Shown here piece after piece: positions 58,042 to 64,000 of a stretch of 64,000 nt of DNA; position 1 is the stretch's first letter; every line of letters begins with the position of its first letter. The stretch comes from an uncultured Rubripirellula sp. (lineage in GTDB: Bacteria; Planctomycetota; Planctomycetia; Pirellulales; Pirellulaceae), in assembly GCA_938075415.1 (NCBI GenBank), contig CALJHC010000023.1:124001-188000 (forward strand). The letters run 5' to 3'. The position numbers and the translations under genes were made by a program. The notes beneath the pieces were generated by a model. That model did no database searches. It worked only from the letters and a program-made list of their open reading frames with translations, and had not been told where the DNA came from.

Positions 58042-59430
58042 TCAGCCACTGTGCAGGTGCGTCAACGAGGTATTCAGATCCAAGCAGACCACAATGTCCT
58101 GACCATCTTGAATCCATCGTCCCGAATCAAGCTGATTCCAATGATTAACCTCTTGCAGCTTGAGGTGATCCACCGAGTGATCACTGTGAATGGATTCAGT
58201 CCGAACCGGTCCACTTTGCCGAGGAAATCGAATCGTGCATTGCTTGACCAAGATTGGTGATTGAATCTTCAGTCGCCTCCCCTGCTGCTCAAACTGCATC
58301 GCCGCCTTAGCTGCCCAGTAGCGAGCGATTTCACTGACTTTCATCCACTGCGTCTGATCGCCGAATCGAGTTGCCAGCGATTGCACGACCCGCTGAAAGG
58401 CATGGAACCCTTCCTTGGATCCGTTACTGAACATCCCGGGCCAATGGCAGAGCATCACAGCGGGCTGCCGACGATTGATTAGCTCGACCATTCGACCCGA
58501 GGTGGCTTCCGCATTGGCGTATCGATCCGGTTCCGACAGCCGATCCCCCTGCCATCCACCGAACCAATCACCGGTTCCAGCGGGAACGTTCACAGTCATG
58601 GTTACGTCAGAGGTTCCAACGCCGCGTAAATTTTCAATGATCGGTTCCGTGCTTTCATCACCATTCTTTACATACTTGAAGTAGTGGGGCAGGTCACATC
58701 CATAGACATCACGAATCGATTGATCGGCCGCGAGCGATAGCTCCTCTTTGACAAGGTTGCCAAATCCACCCGGCGTCGTAACACCTTCGCACGGCAGATC
58801 ACACTGCTTGAGAATACGCAATGCATAAGCGAGATAGCTCGCCAACTCATCAACACTTTTCTTCTCTTGTGGAAAGGAATTTTCCATCGTGCCCGCATTA
58901 ATTGCCTCAAGCGGCCTTCCCGTTTTCAGATCAATCACACGCGTGTGGGTAATCATCTCGGGATGAATGTCCCAATTCGGAACCATCAACTCTCGTACCA
59001 AACCAAGGCTCTGCTGCAATTGACGATGCGACCAGCCGGGAAGCTCGCGATCCATCCAACCGACACACGCTGGATTGGGAACGATGCTGTATTTTCCTCG
59101 AACATCGTTGGCCGCGCACCATTCACCAAACTCTCGGACAAATTGATCCGGGATCTCCCGCGGCCAACTCTGCCATGGCTTTTGGTACTCCTGTCGCTCG
59201 GGCCAAGCTTTCTGGAACTGTGGAGTGCAAAAGTGCCCCATGTTCACCAAGCAGGTGGAATCATCGATAATGAACGACAGCGGCACACGGTTCCGTGGCA
59301 ACATCACCTCGACAGATGATTCACGCTGATCATCTCGAGCGAGCACTGGGACGACATCCAACCCCGACACCGAACCGGCAAGGGCAGTGGAGGCAGCGCC
59401 GCGAATAAAATCTCTTCGCTTCAAATTCAT
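58042..59430 (-). CDS. Tat-exported protein, possible polysaccharide-deacetylase-like fold
   Basis: 462 residues. Twin-arginine signal LKRRDFIRGAASTALAGSV with a hydrophobic stretch and cleavage near LAR. The mature part has LSFIIDDSTCLVNMGHFCTP, QFVREFGEWCAANDVRGKYSIVPNPAC, EMITHTRVIDLKTG, YLAYALRILKQCDLPCEGVTTPGGFGN, and PAVMLCHWPGMFSNGSKEGFHAFQRVVQSL. The succession Asp-Asp near the start, a His-Thr pair, and a TTPGG strand is what is seen in NodB-like (polysaccharide deacetylase-type) TIM-barrel proteins, which are often extended in planctomycetes, but the canonical H-x3-H zinc motif is not obvious. I treat the fold as tentative. Located upstream of the creatininase-family gene. Confidence 0.7.
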   Translation of the reverse strand: MNLKRRDFIRGAASTALAGSVSGLDVVPVLARDDQRESSVEVMLPRNRVPLSFIIDDSTCLVNMGHFCTPQFQKAWPERQEYQKPWQSWPREIPDQFVREFGEWCAANDVRGKYSIVPNPACVGWMDRELPGWSHRQLQQSLGLVRELMVPNWDIHPEMITHTRVIDLKTGRPLEAINAGTMENSFPQEKKSVDELASYLAYALRILKQCDLPCEGVTTPGGFGNLVKEELSLAADQSIRDVYGCDLPHYFKYVKNGDESTEPIIENLRGVGTSDVTMTVNVPAGTGDWFGGWQGDRLSEPDRYANAEATSGRMVELINRRQPAVMLCHWPGMFSNGSKEGFHAFQRVVQSLATRFGDQTQWMKVSEIARYWAAKAAMQFEQQGRRLKIQSPILVKQCTIRFPRQSGPVRTESIHSDHSVDHLKLQEVNHWNQLDSGRWIQDGQDIVVCLDLNTSLTHLHSG

Positions 59431-59833
59431 GAGTCACCCAACTGCTAAAACCGCTTTAACGAACAATGCCATGAAAATTAACCAGTTTGATTGTCACTTC
59501 AGTCTGATGAATGAAGAAGGAACGACAGCGAGTCAAAAACGTTGAGCAACATGGCTTGTCACTAAGTCATCTCTCAAACCAAGACAGCTCTCAAACCAAG
59601 ACAGCCCACCAACAGAAATGAATCTGATTCAAGCCATGGACCCGAGGGATTCAGCTTGAGGATGCCCTTGTTTCCAGCCGACAACATTTATCTTTCTGTT
59701 GCAAACAGCGATGAAGGAAGCCGTTTATCTGTCTGACCCTTTGATCATGACGGATCAGTTTACAGCGCATTGGCAAGCGAAGTAGAAACCGACCCGTTTT
59801 GGATGTCGAATTCGCCCCCGCCAAGGTCTTTAC

Positions 59834-59897
59834 GGGACCCGTGACTGCAGGGACCCGTGACTGCAGGGACCCGTGACTGCAGGGACCCGTGACTATA
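59834..59897. repeat. 16-bp tandem repeat, 4 copies
   Basis: GGGACCCGTGACTGCA four times, the last copy diverging at its end. It lies in the 553-bp gap 59431-59983, which also has a 17-bp duplication (CTCTCAAACCAAGACAG, 59571-59604). No gene recognised in the gap. Confidence 0.92.
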
Positions 59898-59983
59898 CCG
59901 GTCCATTCATTGACGGTGACAACTGTGGGACAACCCTCACACATCTCAAGCGAGAATCTGCGTTGGGCAATCGCTTTCGTGGT

Positions 59984-60655
59984 TCAAGAAGAGCTACCCT
60001 CGATCATTTCCTGATCTTCACTCTGCTCCGACTCGGCTTCGTCCGCAATTGGTGCAGCAGGCCATGGATCAATTTCGCGTCCCTGAGCCGGCTTTGCAAT
60101 GGCGGGCTGGCTGCCTCTCATCGAAGCAACATAGCTGGAGACCAAGACAATTTCGTTGACTGAAAGACGTCCCTCCCACGCTGGCATTGCCCCCGCATTT
60201 GCACCTTTCTGAAGAACTTTCAGGATGTCTCCAATGTCTTTGACGTTCTTGTAACTGTCATCACAGAGATTGGGACCAACAAGACCACCGCCATCTTTCC
60301 CGTGACATGAAACACAGTTTGCCTTGAACACTGCCTTGCCAACCTTCAACCAGGATGGCTCATACAAATACTTCACAACATTTTCGCGATCGGCGGTCAG
60401 TTCACCCATTTCACCGAACTGCAATTGAAGATTTGCGGCCAAGGCAACCTCATATCGCCCCACCATCGATCGCCCCTCAACACCACAATGATGCCAAAAA
60501 AGATACGGAGGCGCGAAGGCAATGGTTGCGATGAAACACCATTTCCACCAACGCGGAATTGGATTCTCTTCAAATTGCAAAGTGTTCTCTTGCCCATCAG
60601 CAGCGTTATCTGACTGCACAGAAGGGGTAAACCGTTCGTCTTTTGAATCATTCAT
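59984..60655 (-). CDS. ccoP: cbb3-type CcoP-like mono-haem cytochrome c subunit
   Basis: 223 residues. A cytoplasmic N-terminal segment, one transmembrane helix around residues 33-52 (WWKWCFIATIAFAPPYLFWHHCG), then a single cytochrome c domain with CVSCHGKDGGGLVGPNLCDD and Met ligand in AGAMPAWEGRLSVNEIVLVSSYV. CcoP normally has two haem-c domains in ~300 residues; here there is one CxxCH, so this is a short form. The C-terminal tail is acidic (EAESEQSEDQEM). ATG 60655 has GGAGG nine bases upstream. It follows the ccoN-ccoO fusion gene by 222 bp, in which I see no ccoQ. Electron entry to, or exit from, the complex. Confidence 0.88.
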   Translation of the reverse strand: MNDSKDERFTPSVQSDNAADGQENTLQFEENPIPRWWKWCFIATIAFAPPYLFWHHCGVEGRSMVGRYEVALAANLQLQFGEMGELTADRENVVKYLYEPSWLKVGKAVFKANCVSCHGKDGGGLVGPNLCDDSYKNVKDIGDILKVLQKGANAGAMPAWEGRLSVNEIVLVSSYVASMRGSQPAIAKPAQGREIDPWPAAPIADEAESEQSEDQEMIEGSSS

Positions 60656-60877
60656 CCTCTAAAACCTCCGCCCACCCTATCTTGAAGTGGAACCAATTCG
60701 AAATACCATCTGCAACCGTTATCAGCATTTGAAGTCGACACCATCGGAACGATGCCAATTTGGTGAGCCGAGCAAATCGAGCTAACACCACTTCCCATAT
60801 CCAACATCGAAACACTTCATGATTCGCATGAAAGATCGTTCTGGACGAACCACCATGCTGCTCCCACTATGCCAGTC

Positions 60878-63301
60878 TCACTGGCGTGCTGCGGATGCCA
60901 AAACTGGTTTCGCAACCGCATGGATCTCCGCACCCGCTTCAAAGGTCACCTGTTTCCGGACGTCCTCATTTTTCGTTTCTTCTTTCGTTTCCGGTGGCGC
61001 TGTGAGATCTGTGCCCAACCGCTGCAGGTAAGCGATCAAAGCGACTGCCTGTGAGTCGAGTGTCATCACGTCACCCCTTCGAATTGTTCCACCGGCAGAA
61101 ACAACCTCGGCAGCAACACGCTCGGCTTGATCGCGTGCTAGTTGGGCGTAATCAACATCTTCGGCGTCAGATTCACTTTCCCCCTGGCCATAGGGCACAC
61201 CAAGCCTCTCCATCACTTTCACTCGCTCGACGATTTTTTCATAGTCAATCGCGGTGTCGAGCAAGTGTGCATAGGATGGCATCACGGAATCCTCGACAAG
61301 TTTTGTCGGATCTTCAAGATGGTTCCAATGCCACAAGCTTGTCTGCCGATTGACGCCCTCTCTCGCCAAATCAGGCCCGATCCGACGATTTCCCCATTGA
61401 AATGGGTAGTCATAAATAAATTCACCAGGTTGGCTGTAATCGCCATAACGCTTTGTTTCAGCCACCAGAGACCGAACCATCTGAGAGTGGCAGTTGTAGC
61501 ATCCCTCGGCAACGTAGATTTCACGCCCAGCAAGCTCCAGCGGCGTGTATGGCTTGACCGTCGCAATCTTGGGCACGTTACTGCGTACGAGAAAAACCGG
61601 AACGACCTGTATCACACTGGCGACAATGATTGCCAGAAGCATTAAATTCGCAAAACGACTTGGCAATCGTTCCCATCGCTGATGCCAAGCCAATTGCATC
61701 CCACGCTCCATACTTCGAGCCGCATCCAGAACGGGCGCATTGTCCAGCCGGGTCGCAATTTCACCGAGTAAGCCAAGGCTGGAACCCGATGAGGCGTCAG
61801 AGGAGACCGGGTCAATGCGGTGGACAGGTACTTCATATTGACTCGGACGAGATAACCAAGTCATGACGAAGTTGACCGTCATCGTGATGATCCCAACAAC
61901 ATAGATCAGGCCACCAACGATCCGAAGCCACCACATCATTTTGACCGCGTTGATGGAATCGACAAAATCAGGGTACTTCAAGTTGCCAAGTTCATCCAAG
62001 GCTCCCCACATCCAAGCCTCTTGAAAACCTGCGATGTATAAAGGCACCACGGAAAGCAGAAGTCCGATCGTGGCAATCCAAAAATGAAACTTGATTGCTT
62101 TTTCACTCCACACGTTGGTTTGAAAGATGCGTGGCATCAACCAATAAATCATTCCAAACGCCAACATTCCGTTCCAACCCATCGCACCGGCGTGGACGTG
62201 GGCGATCGTCCAATCCGAGTAATGACTGAGACTGCTGATGCTCTTGATACTTAGCAAGGCCGATTCAAAAGTGGTGATGCCGTAAAAGACAACGGCGACA
62301 AGAAAAAACTTCAGCACGCTATCGGACGAAACTTTATCCCAACGACTCCGCAGGGTCATCAAACCGTTGACTAAACCACCCCAAGACGGCATCCACAACA
62401 TCAAGCCGGTTAACATTCCCAACGACGAGACCCACTCGGGCATCGCGGTGTAATGGATGCGATGAGGACCAGCCCAGGCAAAAAGCAAAGCCAACGACCA
62501 AAAATGCAGGATCGCCAGTCGATAGCTATGAATCGGCTGACCCACCGCCTTTGGCAGGAAGTAATACATCAGCCCAAGAAAAGGCATCAGCAATAGAAAG
62601 GAAACCGCATTGTATCCATAACACCATTGGATCACGGCATCATGAACACCTGCGAACAATGGATAACTGGTAACCTGATCAATCGGCAAGACAACGTTGC
62701 TAACGATGTGCAACACTGCCACCGTCACGATCGTCACGATGTAAAACCAAAGAGAAACGTGAAGACGCTGAGTTCGACGTCGCCGCAACGTCATGAAGAA
62801 ATTCAAGCCAAAGAAACCAATCCAAACCAAGGCGATCCAGAGGTCAATTGGCCACTCCAGTTCCGCCAATGCTTTTCCCTGGGTCACACCAAATGGCAAC
62901 GTTACCGCTGCAGCAATCACGATGAATTGCCAACCCCAAAAATGCAATTGGCTCAACAGGCCGCTCCACATTCGCGATTTACAAAGGCGTTGCGTGCTGT
63001 AATAGACCGCTGCAAATAACGCATTTCCTACAAACGCAAAGATGGCAGCGTTGGTATGCAGTGGACGTAATCTTCCAAAAGAAAGCACCGGGTCTTCACC
63101 GAACATCTTTGGGATCACCAATAGATGGGCGACTGCCAATCCAAGCAGTGTCGCAACCAGACCCCAGAAAAGCGTTGCAACGGCAAACGCCCGAACGATG
63201 CCATCGTCGTAAGAAAACGACTCAACCTCGTCAACATTGCCAATCCCTGAAGAGTCCAACGGCTCATCGAAGTCGGTGTCGGTAATCGTGCCTGATACCA
63301 C
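60878..63301 (-). CDS. ccoNO: cbb3-like CcoN-CcoO fusion lacking CuB ligands
   Basis: 807 residues, GTG start at 63301 with AAGGA upstream. Residues ~30-490 are a CcoN (haem-copper oxidase subunit I) with RPLHTNAAIFAF (haem b His) and WTIAHVHAGAMGW (two more haem His). Residues ~560-790 are CcoO with EGCYNCHSQMVRSL (haem c) and SVMPSYAHLL (Met ligand). In known CcoN the CuB site is YGHNAV...LYIWAGPHHLHY; here it reads YGYNAV...LLFAWAGPHRIHY with identical spacing: His207 is Tyr, Tyr251 is Phe, His257 is kept, His258 is Arg (P. stutzeri numbering, from memory). The nucleotides were re-translated to confirm this. It should still bind low-spin haem and c-haem but not CuB. Physiological role is unknown; fused NO subunits occur in other phyla. 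Confidence 0.9.
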   Translation of the reverse strand: MVSGTITDTDFDEPLDSSGIGNVDEVESFSYDDGIVRAFAVATLFWGLVATLLGLAVAHLLVIPKMFGEDPVLSFGRLRPLHTNAAIFAFVGNALFAAVYYSTQRLCKSRMWSGLLSQLHFWGWQFIVIAAAVTLPFGVTQGKALAELEWPIDLWIALVWIGFFGLNFFMTLRRRRTQRLHVSLWFYIVTIVTVAVLHIVSNVVLPIDQVTSYPLFAGVHDAVIQWCYGYNAVSFLLLMPFLGLMYYFLPKAVGQPIHSYRLAILHFWSLALLFAWAGPHRIHYTAMPEWVSSLGMLTGLMLWMPSWGGLVNGLMTLRSRWDKVSSDSVLKFFLVAVVFYGITTFESALLSIKSISSLSHYSDWTIAHVHAGAMGWNGMLAFGMIYWLMPRIFQTNVWSEKAIKFHFWIATIGLLLSVVPLYIAGFQEAWMWGALDELGNLKYPDFVDSINAVKMMWWLRIVGGLIYVVGIITMTVNFVMTWLSRPSQYEVPVHRIDPVSSDASSGSSLGLLGEIATRLDNAPVLDAARSMERGMQLAWHQRWERLPSRFANLMLLAIIVASVIQVVPVFLVRSNVPKIATVKPYTPLELAGREIYVAEGCYNCHSQMVRSLVAETKRYGDYSQPGEFIYDYPFQWGNRRIGPDLAREGVNRQTSLWHWNHLEDPTKLVEDSVMPSYAHLLDTAIDYEKIVERVKVMERLGVPYGQGESESDAEDVDYAQLARDQAERVAAEVVSAGGTIRRGDVMTLDSQAVALIAYLQRLGTDLTAPPETKEETKNEDVRKQVTFEAGAEIHAVAKPVLASAARQ

Positions 63302-63786
63302 CCTGCTGATTCCTTTGATTCAAAGCTATCCGTTCTCAAATATAGATTGCAGGAACCAACGCCTGCTTGAAACACGAGTATAACAGCGATGGACTGAATT
63401 GAACCGGGGTGAATACAAAAGCCGGCAATGGTCGTTGCGTGAAAAAGGCTGAGCTTTGAAAAAAACTAAAGCTCAAACCGGCAAAGAATCCACCGGCAAA
63501 GAATCCACCGGCTAACCGGTGCAGACGCAAATCATGTCGTGCCTGCAACTGCATCTGGATTCTTCAAAAAAATACGGCACCGCTTCCTCATCAACTCCGT
63601 CCCCATCAACCCTGATTGAAACCCGTCAAGTATGAGGCTTATTAACCAATGATCGACCAGGATCAGCTTTGATCAAAGGGTTCCAACTCAACTGTCAACT
63701 CGCCGATCAGTTCCAATGGCAGTTCTCTCGGGTGAATCTCACTAGAAATGCGACGTTGGTCCTCGGCGATGGCTCGCGGACACCTG
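63302..63786. repeat. Gap with 15-bp repeat
   Basis: 485 bp between the ccoNO fusion and the glycosyltransferase. The only structure seen is CCGGCAAAGAATCCA repeated twice plus a partial copy (63478-63517). No gene recognised; the ccoNO promoter should lie at the left end. Confidence 0.7.
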
Positions 63787-64000
63787 TCAGCCACGTTGCA
63801 GGGACATTCTGATCATTTGCGAGCAAGATCGCATCGCCTCCCCAACGGTTAACTTACTCTTACCTCGCTGCCGATCGGTAAACGTAATCGGTACCTCAGC
63901 CAGTCGAGATCCCTGCTGAACCAGTTTCAATAAGATCTCCTCAAGAACGGCATAGCCGTTGACTCTCAGATTCTGCAGACCAACTCGCTCCAAAGCGTTA
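63787..64000 (-). CDS. GT2 polyprenyl-phosphate glycosyltransferase, C-terminal part
   Basis: The frame is open to the window edge, so only the last 70 residues are visible. They read GYAVLEEILLKLVQQGSRLAEVPITFTDRQRGKSKLTVGEAMRS. The signature EVPITFxDRxxGxSKL is the C-terminal end of dolichol/polyprenol-phosphate mannosyl- or glucosyltransferases (DPM1/GtrB-like), which make a lipid-linked sugar for surface glycosylation at the inner membrane. No C-terminal transmembrane segments follow in this short tail, favouring the DPM1-like soluble form. The donor/acceptor residues (DxD) are outside the window. Confidence 0.85.
   Translation of the reverse strand, partial: NALERVGLQNLRVNGYAVLEEILLKLVQQGSRLAEVPITFTDRQRGKSKLTVGEAMRSCSQMIRMSLQRG

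Noticed and set aside
60656..60877. Possible ccoQ between ccoNO and ccoP
   Set aside because: Frames of 24 and 48 codons exist on the minus strand but have no transmembrane segment.

Overview
The window looks like chromosomal DNA of a planctomycete, most likely a Pirellulaceae/Rhodopirellula-type organism. The evidence is gene content: a DUF1501 + cytochrome/DUF1549/DUF1553 gene pair, a small membrane protein opening with the planctomycete-style MINPYQP N-terminus, a 1232-residue SecA, very large pseudopilins, many Tat/Sec-exported proteins of unknown role, and long intergenic gaps. GC is moderate by eye. No replicon-level feature (origin, rRNA operon) was seen.

Layout. 1-2455: 5' part of an exported TPR/CHAT protein running off the left edge. 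3006-10225: small membrane protein, secA, waaA. 10763-14021: Gly-rich exported helical protein, FAS1 protein, PPi-type phosphofructokinase. 14433-34692: a 20-kb, single-strand (-) type IV pilus/type II secretion block in transcription order E-type ATPase, PilT, GspE, GspF, GspG-like, second G/H-like, H-like, I-like, giant K-like, J-like, and one accessory protein. No secretin, prepilin peptidase or L/M assembly protein is recognised in it, so the machine must be completed by genes elsewhere. 35689-42431: lexA, uppP, a DUF368 (undecaprenyl-phosphate translocase family) gene, an atypical ketosynthase and an exported protein of unknown function. 43131-47005: a small decayed integrative element in the 3' flank of a tRNA-Pro(GGG), bounded by 46-nt direct repeats and carrying a serine-recombinase C-terminal remnant, a Mu-type head-protein remnant and three cargo genes. 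47417-59430: pyrF, DUF1501/DUF1549-DUF1553 pair, sialidase-like protein, DUF502 and SYLF proteins, creatininase-family enzyme, Tat-exported protein. 59984-63301: a cbb3-like cytochrome complex (ccoP and a ccoN-ccoO fusion). 63787-64000: C-terminus of a GT2 polyprenyl-phosphate glycosyltransferase running off the right edge.

Most interesting points. (1) The CcoN part of the cbb3-like fusion keeps its haem ligands but, in a gap-free alignment with known CcoN, has lost two of three CuB histidines and the cross-linked tyrosine, so it is probably not a normal oxygen reductase. (2) In the tRNA-Pro element, the attachment core simultaneously encodes the conserved C-terminal motif of the recombinase (one strand) and forms the intrinsic terminator of the tRNA (other strand). 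(3) The ketosynthase has Glu in place of the catalytic Cys. (4) Almost every intergenic gap carries its own short tandem repeat, with a different unit each time. All calls are from reading the sequence; no database search was possible.
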